DNA of 64,000 nucleotides. Origin: TMED8 sp038125725. Lineage in GTDB: Bacteria; Pseudomonadota; Alphaproteobacteria; Rhodospirillales; Casp-alpha2. Positions 1-8,079 of this stretch are shown piece by piece (the first letter of the stretch is position 1; the number at the start of each line of letters is the position of its first letter). The translations under genes and the position numbers were made by a program. The stretch lies in assembly GCA_038125725.1 (NCBI GenBank), contig JAYPEK010000017.1, positions 11,329 to 75,328 of the forward strand, in the 5' to 3' direction. The notes below the pieces were generated by a model. It did no database searches. It saw only the letters and a list, made by a program, of their open reading frames with translations, and had not been told where the DNA came from.

Positions 1-72
1 CTGACGCTGTCGGCAGCGGTCAACGGCGCCGCTTTCGTGCTTAAGGAGACGGCGCAACGCCGTAACGCATGA
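1..72 (+). CDS. tupB: C-terminal end of tungstate ABC transporter permease (partial)
   Basis: The window opens inside a reading frame that gives 23 residues (ending KETAQRRNA) before TGA at 70-72. Its stop overlaps the ATG of the next gene (ATGA-type junction), so it is translationally coupled to the ABC ATPase. The hydrophobic stretch followed by a short basic tail fits the end of an inner-membrane permease, and position immediately before tupC makes TupB the natural candidate. Identity is inferred from context; the visible residues alone are not diagnostic. Confidence 0.6.
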   Translation: MTLSAAVNGAAFVLKETAQRRNA

Positions 73-854
73 TGCAGACCGAAACCGCCCCTATCCTGCC
101 GCTGCAATTGCAAGACGTCTCCTACCAGGTCGGGCGCATGCGCCTGATCAAGGACATCAACCTGACCCTGGAAGCCGGGCCGCGCACCGCCATCGTCGGC
201 CCCAACGGCGCCGGCAAGAGCCTGCTGCTGCGTCTTTGCCACGGCCTCTTGAAACCGACCGCCGGCTCCATCTCCTGGCAGGTCGCCGACGGCCGTGCAG
301 CCGGCAGCGCCCAGGCCATGGTGTTTCAGCGCCCGGTCATGCTGCGACGCTCGGCCGCTGCGAACGTCGACTATGCGCTCAAGCTCAAGGGCATGGACCG
401 CGCCGAACGTCAGCACCGAACCGACGAAGTACTCGGCCGCGCCGGGCTCAGGCGGCTGGCCGGCCAGCCGGCGCGCGTGCTCAGTTTCGGCGAACAGCAG
501 CGCCTGGCATTGGCCCGCGCCTGGGCCCTGAGGCCGCAAGTGCTGTTCATGGACGAGGCGACAGCCAGCCTCGACCCGGCGGCGACGCATTCGGTCGAGG
601 AAATGATCCACGCCATCCATGCGGAAGGCACGCGCATCGTGCTGACCACCCACGACCTCGGCCAGGCGCGGCGACTTTCTGACGAAGTGATCTTCATGCA
701 CCGCGGGCGCATGCTCGAATTCGCACCGACGGAAAAATTCTTCGACGGCCCCGACAACGATCTCGCCCAGGCCTTCGTCAAGGGCGAGCTGCTGTGGTGG
801 AAGCGGCGTGAGCTCGACACCGAGCCGCGCCATCAGCCACGCTACCGGCGCTAG
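69..854 (+). CDS. tupC: Tungstate/molybdate ABC transporter ATP-binding protein
   Basis: A single ABC-transporter ATPase domain of 261 residues that would power oxyanion import at the inner membrane. Visible motifs are Walker A GPNGAGKS (about 44-51), signature LSFGEQQ (about 138-144), Walker B VLFMDEATASLD (about 158-169) and the H-loop TTHD (about 193-196). The start overlaps the upstream permease stop. The TupC assignment comes from tupA at 1396 and the ModE-type regulator between them. The order tupB-tupC / regulator (opposite strand) / tupA puts the binding protein in its own transcription unit. The 3' end overlaps the convergent regulator gene by 4 bp. WtpC- or ModC-like specificity cannot be excluded from sequence alone. 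Confidence 0.85.
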   Translation: MMQTETAPILPLQLQDVSYQVGRMRLIKDINLTLEAGPRTAIVGPNGAGKSLLLRLCHGLLKPTAGSISWQVADGRAAGSAQAMVFQRPVMLRRSAAANVDYALKLKGMDRAERQHRTDEVLGRAGLRRLAGQPARVLSFGEQQRLALARAWALRPQVLFMDEATASLDPAATHSVEEMIHAIHAEGTRIVLTTHDLGQARRLSDEVIFMHRGRMLEFAPTEKFFDGPDNDLAQAFVKGELLWWKRRELDTEPRHQPRYRR

Positions 855-1234
855 GCTTCGGCGTCCGCGTCGATATCGACGTTGTCGTCGAGCCAATCCA
901 GAAACGGTTTCGCCGAGCGGTCGACGGCACCCAGCGCATCGCGGTAGCGCCGCACCAATTCGCTGCCGAACGGCGTCAGGCTGGCGCCGCCGCCGCCCTC
1001 TCCGCCGACCTTGGTCTCGACCACCGCCTGGCCCAGCGCCGCGTTCATGGTATCGATCAGATACCAGGCGCGCCGGTAGGAAAGCCCCATCACCTTGGCC
1101 GCGGCGCTGATGCCGCCCTCGCGCTCGACGGTCTCCAGCAGCTGCACCTTGCCCGGCCCAACGACACCGCCGCCGACGCGCAGCTGGATCTTTAACGAGG
1201 CTCCGTTATCGGATTTGCGTTCCTTGCGCGCCAT
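851..1234 (-). CDS. ModE-type winged-helix transcriptional regulator (DNA-binding domain only)
   Basis: 127 residues matching the N-terminal LysR-like winged helix of ModE: a KVQLLETVEREGG segment, then an SAAAKVMGLSYRRAWYLID recognition region at about 40-60, and a Gly-rich GGEGGGG wing. The C-terminal molybdate-binding (MOP/TOBE) domains of full ModE are absent, so any metal response must come from elsewhere or from an unrecognised mechanism. It is divergent from tupA and convergent with tupC. The two inverted repeats in the 1235-1395 gap are its likely targets. Similar single-domain proteins, such as TunR-type regulators, act on tungstate uptake in other bacteria. That parallel is known biology; the link here is inference. 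Confidence 0.85.
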   Translation of the reverse strand: MARKERKSDNGASLKIQLRVGGGVVGPGKVQLLETVEREGGISAAAKVMGLSYRRAWYLIDTMNAALGQAVVETKVGGEGGGGASLTPFGSELVRRYRDALGAVDRSAKPFLDWLDDNVDIDADAEA

Positions 1235-1271
1235 GCCGGCTTCCTTCCCAAAAAAACTTCCCCTTGGGCGC

Positions 1272-1289
1272 TATGTCAAAATTGACATA
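1272..1289. promoter_or_regulatory. Operator 1 upstream of tupA (perfect inverted repeat)
   Basis: TATGTCAAAATTGACATA is a perfect 8-2-8 inverted repeat. It contains the likely -35 hexamer of tupA (TTGACA, 1282-1287). A second near-copy lies 51 bp downstream, about five helical turns. It does not match the classical ModE box core built on TATATA repeats. Confidence 0.65.
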
Positions 1290-1310
1290 CTGCCTGGGCT
1301 CGCCTATGTA
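1282..1310 (+). promoter_or_regulatory. Predicted sigma70 promoter of tupA
   Basis: TTGACA (1282-1287), a 17-bp spacer and TATGTA (1305-1310). The predicted start site near 1317 lies between operator 1 and operator 2, so a bound repressor would cover both the -35 region and the initial transcribed region. Confidence 0.6.
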
Positions 1311-1320
1311 TCGTTCAATC

Positions 1321-1342
1321 GCTATGTCGATTTTGACATAGC
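1321..1342. promoter_or_regulatory. Operator 2 upstream of tupA (inverted repeat)
   Basis: A 22-bp inverted repeat with one mismatched pair. Its core TATGTCGATTTTGACATA (1323-1340) closely repeats operator 1. It lies downstream of the predicted tupA transcription start and upstream of the start codon at 1396. Confidence 0.6.
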
Positions 1343-1395
1343 GTCCGATGTTCGCCAACTAGCCATAAACCATCAACACAACGAGAGACAGGGAC

Positions 1396-2241
1396 ATGAA
1401 CATTCGCAGACGGATTCTTTTTTCGGTCGCCGCCGCCGCCACGCTGGCCGCAGGGCTCACCGCCGGCATCGTCGGCACCGGCGCCTTCGCCGCCGACCGT
1501 TTCATCACCGTGGCGTCGACCACGTCGACGCGCAATTCGGGCCTCTATGATCACATCCTGCCGATGTTCACCAAGGCCACCGGTATCGAGGTCCGCGTCG
1601 TCGCGGTCGGCACCGGCCAGGCGATCAAGCTGGCGCGCAACGGCGACGCCGACGTGCTGTTCGTGCACCACAAGCCGTCCGAGATGAAGTTCGTCGCCGA
1701 CGGTTTCGGCATCGAACGCAAGGACGTCATGTACAACGACTTCGTCATCGTTGGCCCGAGTTCCGACCCGGCCAAGGTCGGCGGCGGCAAGGACGCCGCC
1801 AAGGCGCTTTCGATGATCGCCGTCGCCAAGGCGCCTTTCGCGTCGCGCGGCGACGACAGCGGCACGCACAAGAAGGAACTGGGCCTCTGGAAGACCGCCG
1901 GCGTCGACGTCAAAGCCGTTAGCGGAAGCTGGTACCGCGAGACCGGTTCCGGCATGGGCGCGACGCTGAACGCGGCGTCCGGCATGAACGCCTATGCGCT
2001 GACCGACCGCGGCTCCTGGCTAAATTTCGCCAACAAGGGCGATCTGAAGATTCTGGTGGAAGGCGACGAACGCCTGTTCAACCCCTACGGCGTCATCGTC
2101 GTCAACCCGGCCAAGCATCCGCACGTCAAGAAAGCCGACGCGCAGAAGTTCGCCGATTGGGTGGTCTCGAAAGAAGGCCAGGCCGCCATCGCCGAATACA
2201 AGATCAAAGGACACCAGGCATTTTTCCCGAGCGCGAAGTGA
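1396..2241 (+). CDS. tupA: Tungstate-binding periplasmic protein
   Basis: 281 residues. A typical Sec signal peptide (basic MNIRRR, hydrophobic core, AFA|AD cleavage near 32) leads into a type II periplasmic binding protein that captures the oxyanion for TupBC. The ASTTST motif at about 40-45 is the conserved N-terminal anion-binding segment of TupA proteins, and the following TGQAIKLARNGDADV stretch is also characteristic. The start is supported by a purine-rich GAGAGACAGGGA upstream. Two inverted repeats and a strong promoter precede it, and a structured 3' region ending in a terminator follows. Tungstate rather than molybdate preference is the family expectation, not something visible here. 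Confidence 0.9.
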   Translation: MNIRRRILFSVAAAATLAAGLTAGIVGTGAFAADRFITVASTTSTRNSGLYDHILPMFTKATGIEVRVVAVGTGQAIKLARNGDADVLFVHHKPSEMKFVADGFGIERKDVMYNDFVIVGPSSDPAKVGGGKDAAKALSMIAVAKAPFASRGDDSGTHKKELGLWKTAGVDVKAVSGSWYRETGSGMGATLNAASGMNAYALTDRGSWLNFANKGDLKILVEGDERLFNPYGVIVVNPAKHPHVKKADAQKFADWVVSKEGQAAIAEYKIKGHQAFFPSAK

Positions 2242-2372
2242 ACCAGCGGGGTTAACCCACTTCCTCCGCCACTTCGTGTCAAACAGGGCATCTTCCCGGC
2301 GCTGGCCGCCGTCATCGCGGACTTAAAGATGGCTGATCATCTGCCATCTGACGGCACCAGCGCCGGGAGATG
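2235..2372 (+). other. Structured 3' region of tupA (nested stem-loops)
   Basis: Three folded elements follow each other. GAAGTG (2235-2240) pairs with CACTTC (2258-2263) across the tupA stop codon. A long imperfect stem of about 24 bp pairs 2289-2314 with 2349-2372. Inside it, AGATGGC (2327-2333) pairs with GCCATCT (2343-2349). No reading frame is apparent. It could stabilise the mRNA or be a 3'-UTR-derived RNA or a REP-like repeat. Function is unknown. Confidence 0.5.
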
Positions 2373-2384
2373 ACCCACCAAAAT

Positions 2385-2426
2385 CCCGGGCCCCTCTCGC
2401 ACCAGGGGCCGGGTTTCTTTTTCTCC
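2385..2426 (+). terminator. Rho-independent terminator after tupA
   Basis: A GC-rich stem (2385-2395 with 2404-2413, one bulged base, 8-nt loop) is followed by a T-rich run TTTCTTTTTCT. It lies just before the convergent gene that ends at 2428, so it closes the tupA transcript. Confidence 0.8.
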
Positions 2427-2427
2427 G

Positions 2428-2715
2428 TCAGTTGCCTTCGACGACGATCATGTTGCCCTGAGACGCCGACTGGCGGATCGCCTTGGGCTCCGCATAGGCG
2501 GCCGACGCATGCCAGGCCTTGGCGCTTTCCATGTCGGGAAACCGCAGCACCACGCAGCGCGGAAACGCCCAATCCCCCTCCAACACCTCCTGGGCGCCGC
2601 CGCGCACGACGAATTCGGCGCCGTAGGGTTCCAGCGTCGCCGGCACCTGCTTGCGGTAGGTCTCGTAGGTTTCCGGATCGGTGACGTTGATCTGGGCGAT
2701 GATATAGGCGGCCAT
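2428..2715 (-). CDS. DUF1330 domain protein
   Basis: 95 residues forming one ferredoxin-like alpha/beta barrel domain of the DUF1330 / dimeric alpha-beta barrel type. It begins MAAYIIAQINVTDPETY and has the typical YGAEFVVRGG and RCVVLRFPDMESAKAWH segments. The start at 2715 is preferred over an upstream ATG because AGGGAGA lies at proper distance. Members are small cytoplasmic proteins of unknown function. It is transcribed towards tupA and stands alone. Confidence 0.8.
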   Translation of the reverse strand: MAAYIIAQINVTDPETYETYRKQVPATLEPYGAEFVVRGGAQEVLEGDWAFPRCVVLRFPDMESAKAWHASAAYAEPKAIRQSASQGNMIVVEGN

Positions 2716-2844
2716 GGCGTGTTTCTCCCTAGGATGTTGGTTCGATCTTCTATGGCACAGGCGCACTCACCTGCCAACCGGGCACCTTGCACCGAACGCC
2801 GGTCACCGTAAGATGGCCGAACGACAAAGGGGGGGCGGCGCGCC

Positions 2845-3756
2845 GTGACCGACAAAAAAGACGCCATCGACGATCCGCTGGCCCACCGGCCGGCCCTGCC
2901 CGGCACGCCGGAAGCCGGCTGGCAGGCGCTGGCGCATCTCTACCATTCCTTCTTCACCGGCCTGGTGCTCCACGTCACGTTGAAGCTGGGCGCCGAGGCC
3001 GCCGGCGACTGGTCGTTCCGCTATTTCCGCCGCCAGCACCTGGAGAAGTTTCTCTCCAGCTTCGAGAAGCTCGGCAACGCCGGCCTGCCCGATGCCGTGG
3101 CGGCGGCGCGCTATCATTATTTCTCCAACCGCATCGGCGGCGTCGAAGTCGAATATATGTACGAGTCCGACAGGAAAGCCTGGGTGCGCTTTCCGCATCC
3201 GCGCTGGATCTACGACGGCACCGCCATCTGCGGCGTGCCGGAACAGGTCGGGCACGGCTTCATCCGCGGCTGGTACGGCCACAACGGCGTGAGCCTCAAT
3301 AACCCGCGCCTGGGCTGGGTCTGCACCAGCCAGGACGTCACCGCCGAGATCGGGTTCACCGGCTATTTCATGGAATACGACCACGACCTGGCGGACGACG
3401 AGCGCGTGCGCTTCGTCACCGGCGAGGCGCCGCCGCCCTTCGATGCGGCCGCCGCGCCGAAGCTCGATGCCGCCCTATGGACGCCGGAACGCCTGGCCAA
3501 GGCGCGGCGCAACTACGCCATGGACTACGTCAAATGGGGCATCGTCGAGTTGGTCGAGCTTGTCGGCGCCGACACCGCACGCGCCGTCGCCGGCCATGCG
3601 GCGGCGCTGATCGGCCGCCAGCTTTACCGCGACCTGCAATCGCGCCTGGGTCTCGATCGCGCCGACGACAGCACAGGAGGGTTCATCCATTTCATGGCGC
3701 TGATGGCCGAGGCCCACGGTGACGATGGCACCATTACCGAGACCGGCTTCACGTAG
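2845..3756 (+). CDS. Unknown protein, N-terminal part of a gene interrupted by TAG
   Basis: A GTG start behind a purine-rich AAAGGGGGGG site gives 303 residues before TAG at 3754-3756. The same frame stays open after the TAG until TGA at 3955-3957, which overlaps the ATG of the next gene. The natural product is therefore probably about 370 residues. There is no signal peptide or obvious membrane segment. Conserved-looking aromatic and Cys motifs (HPRWIYDGTAICGVP, LGWVCTSQDV) and a charged helical C-terminal half are visible. A distant relation to L-2-amino-thiazoline-4-carboxylate hydrolase-like proteins is only a guess. CAG-to-TAG or TGG-to-TAG would explain the break. Confidence 0.65.
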   Translation: MTDKKDAIDDPLAHRPALPGTPEAGWQALAHLYHSFFTGLVLHVTLKLGAEAAGDWSFRYFRRQHLEKFLSSFEKLGNAGLPDAVAAARYHYFSNRIGGVEVEYMYESDRKAWVRFPHPRWIYDGTAICGVPEQVGHGFIRGWYGHNGVSLNNPRLGWVCTSQDVTAEIGFTGYFMEYDHDLADDERVRFVTGEAPPPFDAAAAPKLDAALWTPERLAKARRNYAMDYVKWGIVELVELVGADTARAVAGHAAALIGRQLYRDLQSRLGLDRADDSTGGFIHFMALMAEAHGDDGTITETGFT

Positions 3757-3957
3757 TCGAGTTGGCGGCTGGTGCGCGGCATGCCGGACCTCCCGGAAGC
3801 GACAATGGCTGTCCTGTACGACTGCTGGAACGGACTTTGGCGGGGCGCGCTTAGCGTCCACAATCGGTTCCTGTCGTTGCAGACCTCGCCAACACCCACG
3901 GGCGCCGACGGCGGAATTGCCTGGCGCGTCACGGAAATGAAGGAGGCCCAGGGATGA
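3757..3957 (+). pseudogene. In-frame continuation after the amber codon
   Basis: This segment is in the same frame as the preceding 303-residue protein and encodes a coding-looking tail (SSWRLVRGMPDLPEA, AVLYDCWNGLWRGAL) ending in TGA. Its last codons contain the AAGGAGG ribosome-binding site of the next gene, and its stop overlaps that start as ATGA. This is the signature of an intact, coupled gene pair, so translation of this segment was evidently selected for in the recent past. It could also be a short separate ORF from ATG 3772, but that has no good ribosome-binding site. Confidence 0.6.
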
Positions 3958-4817
3958 GCAAAGCACCGCTAACCTGGCGCGTCGGCGACGCCACCATCAC
4001 CCGCATCACCGAGTTCGAGGGACCCGGCGGGCTGGGCCGCTACCTGCCGGATGCGACCCGCGAACGGGTCGCCGATATTCCCTGGCTGCAACCGCATTTC
4101 GCCACCCCCGAAGGCCGGCTGATCGGCGCCATTCATGCGCTGGTCGTTGAGACGCCCGACGCCCGCATCGTCGTCGACACCTGCGTCGGCAACGATAAGG
4201 CGCGCGAGGTGCCGGCCTGGAACAACCTGCAGACCGCCTTCCTGGCGGACATGGCTGGGGCCGGCTACCCGCCCGACAGCATCGACGTCGTCATGTGCAC
4301 GCATTTGCACGTCGATCACGTCGGCTGGAACACGCGCCTGGTGGAGGGCCGCTGGCAGCCGACCTTTGCCCGGGCGCGCTATCTGTTCGGCGAGACCGAG
4401 TACGCGTTCTGGGCCGGACGCGGCGACGATCCCCGTTTCGGGCCGGTGTTCTCCGATTCCGTCAAGCCTGTGTTCGACGCCGGACTGGTCGATCTGGTCG
4501 CCAGCGATCACCAGGTGGCGCCCGGCGTGCGGCTGGAAGCGACCCCCGGCCACACGCCGGGGCACGTGAGCGTGCTGATCGAATCGAGAGGCGAGCGCGC
4601 CTTCATCACCGGCGACATGCTGCACCACCCCTGCCAGATGGCGCATCCGGAATGGGGCGCCGTGGTCGACGAGGACAAGCCGCAGGCGATCGAGACCCGC
4701 CATCGCATCTTCCAGCGTTTCGCGGGCACGCCGACGCTGGTCATCGGCACCCATTTCGCCGCGCCGACAGCCGGGCGCATCGTCCGTGAAGGCGATGCCT
4801 ACAGGCTCGTCGTTTGA
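3954..4817 (+). CDS. MBL-fold metallo-hydrolase
   Basis: 287 residues with the metallo-beta-lactamase metal-binding signature HLHVDH at about 117-122 (H-x-H-x-D-H), further metal-site candidates in TPGHTPGH and ITGDMLHH, and a C-terminal GTHFAAPTAG segment. There is no signal peptide, so it is cytoplasmic. It is coupled to the upstream gene by ATGA overlap with AAGGAGG 8 bases before the start. It resembles the lactonase/hydrolase branch (AHL lactonase-like, N-acyl or ester hydrolases). The substrate cannot be told. Its partner is the interrupted gene, so the pair may act in one pathway. Confidence 0.85.
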   Translation: MSKAPLTWRVGDATITRITEFEGPGGLGRYLPDATRERVADIPWLQPHFATPEGRLIGAIHALVVETPDARIVVDTCVGNDKAREVPAWNNLQTAFLADMAGAGYPPDSIDVVMCTHLHVDHVGWNTRLVEGRWQPTFARARYLFGETEYAFWAGRGDDPRFGPVFSDSVKPVFDAGLVDLVASDHQVAPGVRLEATPGHTPGHVSVLIESRGERAFITGDMLHHPCQMAHPEWGAVVDEDKPQAIETRHRIFQRFAGTPTLVIGTHFAAPTAGRIVREGDAYRLVV

Positions 4818-4951
4818 GCCGGTCCGGCCGCGTCTATTGACGATGCCCTTTAAATGCGGACAAACTGCCGCCCCAAAAAAACCGAGCCGGATGGCGCGAC
4901 CAGGATGCGCCGAACAACGGACACAGCCTCAGGGACAACAGGATCGAAGCG

Positions 4952-7024
4952 ATGAAAGTTAACGACATGGACGTCCTCGTCTGCGACTGCGAGGGCACGA
5001 TGGCGTTCGACGGCAAGGCGCTGGCCAAGGCCTGCGGTGGCGGCGACGAGCACGCGACGCAGCTCTGCCGCGCGCAGTTGCAGCGGTTCGAGACCGCGGC
5101 CAAGGGCGGCGAGCGGCTTTTGATCGCCTGTACCCAGGAGGCGACGCTGTTCCTGGAAGCGGCGGAAGAGCTTGGCGAGGACGCCGCCGAACTGCGCTTT
5201 TGCAACATCCGCGAAAAGGCCGGCTGGTGCGAAGAGCAAGCCGGACGCGCCAGCATCAACCTGACCGCCAAGATGGCGGCGCTGTTGGCGGAGGCCACGC
5301 TTGACATCTCTGATGCACCCGCCGTGAGCATGAGCTCCGACGGCCACTTGGTGGTGATCGGCGAGGCCGAACACGCCATCGCCGCGGCCGAAAAAGTCAC
5401 CGGCCGTCTCGACGTGACGGTGCTGGTCACCGACCGCGACTCCGTCATGCCGCCCCGGGTCATCACCCACCCGATCTTTCGCGGCCACGTCGTCGGGGCG
5501 AAGGGACATTTGGGCGCCTTCACCTTGAAGGTCGACGGTATCGAGGCCGCCTCACCGTCGGCACGCGGCGGTCTCGGCTTCGACGGCGCGCCGGACGAAG
5601 GCGAGCTGGAATGCGACCTGATCCTGGACCTGCGCGAAGACCCGCCGTTGTTCCAGGCGCCGGAAAAGATGGACGGCTACGAAGACCCCAATCCGCGCAG
5701 TCCCGGCGCCGTCACCGACGCACTTCTGGAATTGGTCGACCTGGTCGGCGACTTCGACAAGCCGCGCTATGTGGACTATGAAGCCGCACTCTGCGCGCAT
5801 GCCAATTCCGGCATCGTCGGCTGCACGCGCTGCATCGACAACTGCCCCACCGGCGCCGCCCAGCCCAAGGGCGACAAGATCGCCTTCGACCCATACGTCT
5901 GTGCCGGCTGCGGGTCCTGCGCCTCGGTCTGCCCGACCGGCGCGGCGAAATACGCGCTGCCCGCCGGCGACGCGATTTATTCCCGGCTTCGCACGCTGCT
6001 TTCCACCTATCACAAGGCCGGTGGCACCCACGCCTGCCTGTTGCTGCATGATGCCGAGTGGGGCGAAGACATGATCGCTGCCATGGCGCGCTACGGCAAC
6101 GGCCTGCCGGCCAAGATGATCCCGGTGTCGATGAACGCGGTCACCCAGGTGGGGCTGGATTTCCTGCTCACCGCCGCCGCCTACGGCGCCGAGCGCATCG
6201 TCGCCCTCGCCGGTCCGGCGCAATCGGGCGAAACCGCCGCCCTGGAACAGGAAATCGCGCTCGCCAACAAGATTCTGGCCGGGCTCGGCTACGGCACCGA
6301 CCGCATCCAATTCACCGACGCGACCGACCCCGGCGCGCTGGAAAGCCTTCTGCACGGACTGACGGCTTTTCCGGGCCTGCCGCAGGCGACGCACATGGCC
6401 ATGGGGCGTAAGCGCTCGGTCATGACCCAGGCGCTGAAGGCGCTGCACGAACACGCCCCCAACCCGGTCGACAGCATCAAGCTCGAGGCCGGCGCGCCGT
6501 TCGGCGCCGTCATCGTCGATACCGCAGGCTGCACGCTTTGCCTGTCCTGTGTCGGTGCCTGCCCGACCGGCGCCCTGAAGGACAACCCGGACGCGCCGCA
6601 ACTGTCCTTCGCCGAGGCCCAGTGCGTGCAATGCGGGCTCTGCCGCAACACCTGCCCGGAGAAAGTCATCACCCTGGAGCCGCGCCTGAGCTTCCTCGCC
6701 AGCGCGCAAGAGCACCAGGTGGTGAAGGAGGAAGAACCCTTCAAGTGCATCCGCTGCGGCAAGGAATTCGGCACCAAATCGACGATCGAGAAGATGGTGG
6801 CGAAGCTGCAGGACCACCCCATGTTCGCCACCGCCGGCGGCACCGACCGGCTGAAGATGTGCGAGGACTGCCGCGTCATCGCCATTGCCGAGGACGACAC
6901 CCAACCGCTGGCCATGGGCACCGTGCCGACACCGCGCACCACCGACGATTACCTGAAGGAACGCGATGAACTGCGCCGCCAGGCCGAAGCCGACATGAAG
7001 GAAAAGGGGCTCGACGAGAGCTGA
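4952..7024 (+). CDS. Large 4Fe-4S polyferredoxin-type protein (formate dehydrogenase-associated family)
   Basis: 690 residues. Two 4Fe-4S motifs lie mid-protein (CTRCIDNCP at about 291, CAGCGSCASVCP at about 317) and two more near the C terminus (CTLCLSCVGACP at about 527, CVQCGLCRNTCP at about 558). A final CIRC...CEDC pair (about 598 and 636) looks like a zinc or rubredoxin-type knuckle. The N-terminal 280 residues include a CDCEGTM motif and a quinone/NAD-like alpha/beta region. Proteins of this type usually sit beside formate dehydrogenase genes in alphaproteobacteria and are thought to serve electron transfer or cofactor delivery to the molybdoenzyme. No such enzyme is adjacent here. It is cytoplasmic, with no signal. 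Confidence 0.75.
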   Translation: MKVNDMDVLVCDCEGTMAFDGKALAKACGGGDEHATQLCRAQLQRFETAAKGGERLLIACTQEATLFLEAAEELGEDAAELRFCNIREKAGWCEEQAGRASINLTAKMAALLAEATLDISDAPAVSMSSDGHLVVIGEAEHAIAAAEKVTGRLDVTVLVTDRDSVMPPRVITHPIFRGHVVGAKGHLGAFTLKVDGIEAASPSARGGLGFDGAPDEGELECDLILDLREDPPLFQAPEKMDGYEDPNPRSPGAVTDALLELVDLVGDFDKPRYVDYEAALCAHANSGIVGCTRCIDNCPTGAAQPKGDKIAFDPYVCAGCGSCASVCPTGAAKYALPAGDAIYSRLRTLLSTYHKAGGTHACLLLHDAEWGEDMIAAMARYGNGLPAKMIPVSMNAVTQVGLDFLLTAAAYGAERIVALAGPAQSGETAALEQEIALANKILAGLGYGTDRIQFTDATDPGALESLLHGLTAFPGLPQATHMAMGRKRSVMTQALKALHEHAPNPVDSIKLEAGAPFGAVIVDTAGCTLCLSCVGACPTGALKDNPDAPQLSFAEAQCVQCGLCRNTCPEKVITLEPRLSFLASAQEHQVVKEEEPFKCIRCGKEFGTKSTIEKMVAKLQDHPMFATAGGTDRLKMCEDCRVIAIAEDDTQPLAMGTVPTPRTTDDYLKERDELRRQAEADMKEKGLDES

Positions 7025-7047
7025 TCGATGGGGGAAAGAACCCGGAT

Positions 7048-8079
7048 ATGAAAACCGCACTCGTCACCGGTATTACCGGCCAGGACGGCGCTTACCTCGC
7101 CGAACTCCTGTTGAGCAAAGATTACGAAGTGCACGGCATCATCCGTCGAGCTTCGACATTCAACACTCAGCGTATCGACCACATCTATCAGGACCCGCAT
7201 GAGGCCGGCCGCCGCCTGCACTTGCACTACGGCGAACTCACCGACGGCGGCCGGTTGGAGAAGCTGGTCGCCACTATCCAGCCCGACGAGGTCTACAACC
7301 TGGGCGCCCAAAGCCACGTGAAGGTCTCCTTCGATGAGCCGATCTATACCTCGGACGTGGATGGGCTTGGGACGCTCAGGATGCTGGAAGCGATCCGTCA
7401 GATCGGCGCCGAGCAGCACATTCGCTTCTATCAGGCCTCGACGTCGGAAATGTATGGACGCCCACTGGAAACGCCGCAGACGGAAACCACGCCGATGCGG
7501 CCCGACAGCCCCTACGCCTGCGCCAAGCTGTTCGCCTACAACCAGGTGCGTCTCTACCGCGAAGCTTATGGTATGCACGCGTCGAACGGCATCCTGTTCA
7601 ACCACGAAAGTCCCCGGCGCGGTGAGACCTTCGTGACCCGCAAGATCACCCGCGGCCTGGCGCGCATCCTGGCGGGGCTGGACGATAAGATCTATCTCGG
7701 CAACCTTGACGCCAAGCGCGACTGGGGACACGCACGCGATTATGTCGAGGCCATGTGGTTGATGCTGCAGCAAGACGAAGCCGACGACTACGTCATCGCC
7801 ACCGGCGAGACCCGTTCGATCCGAGATTTCCTTGCGGAAGCCTTCCGCCTGGTCGGCCGCGACTGGCAGGATTTCGTCGAGATCGACCCGCGCTATCTTC
7901 GCCCCATCGACATCGACGAACTGCTGGGCGACGCCGCAAAGGCCCGCGACAAGCTCGGCTGGGTGCCGAAAACCAGCTTTTCCGACATGGTGCGTGAAAT
8001 GCTTGTCGCCGACATCGAACTGGTCGGACTCGATCCGGTGAATTTCGGGCTGAACGGCGGCGGTGGCGAAAACCATTGA
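7048..8079 (+). CDS. gmd: GDP-mannose 4,6-dehydratase
   Basis: 343 residues of the extended SDR family. It converts GDP-D-mannose to GDP-4-keto-6-deoxymannose, the precursor of GDP-fucose, rhamnose or perosamine in surface glycans. The NADP-binding GITGQDGAYL motif is at the N terminus, STSEMYG carries the catalytic Ser/Thr region, and YACAK is the Y-x3-K pair. The FNHESPRRGETFVTRKI and RDWGHARDYVEAMW blocks are typical of Gmd. A GGGGGAAAG site precedes the ATG. No other glycan genes are nearby, so it is isolated from its pathway. Confidence 0.95.
   Translation: MKTALVTGITGQDGAYLAELLLSKDYEVHGIIRRASTFNTQRIDHIYQDPHEAGRRLHLHYGELTDGGRLEKLVATIQPDEVYNLGAQSHVKVSFDEPIYTSDVDGLGTLRMLEAIRQIGAEQHIRFYQASTSEMYGRPLETPQTETTPMRPDSPYACAKLFAYNQVRLYREAYGMHASNGILFNHESPRRGETFVTRKITRGLARILAGLDDKIYLGNLDAKRDWGHARDYVEAMWLMLQQDEADDYVIATGETRSIRDFLAEAFRLVGRDWQDFVEIDPRYLRPIDIDELLGDAAKARDKLGWVPKTSFSDMVREMLVADIELVGLDPVNFGLNGGGGENH

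Noticed and set aside
1235..1395. Classical ModE box upstream of tupA
   Set aside because: The repeats are TATGTC-N6-GACATA, without the TATATA-type core of ModE boxes. They are reported as a distinct operator pair.
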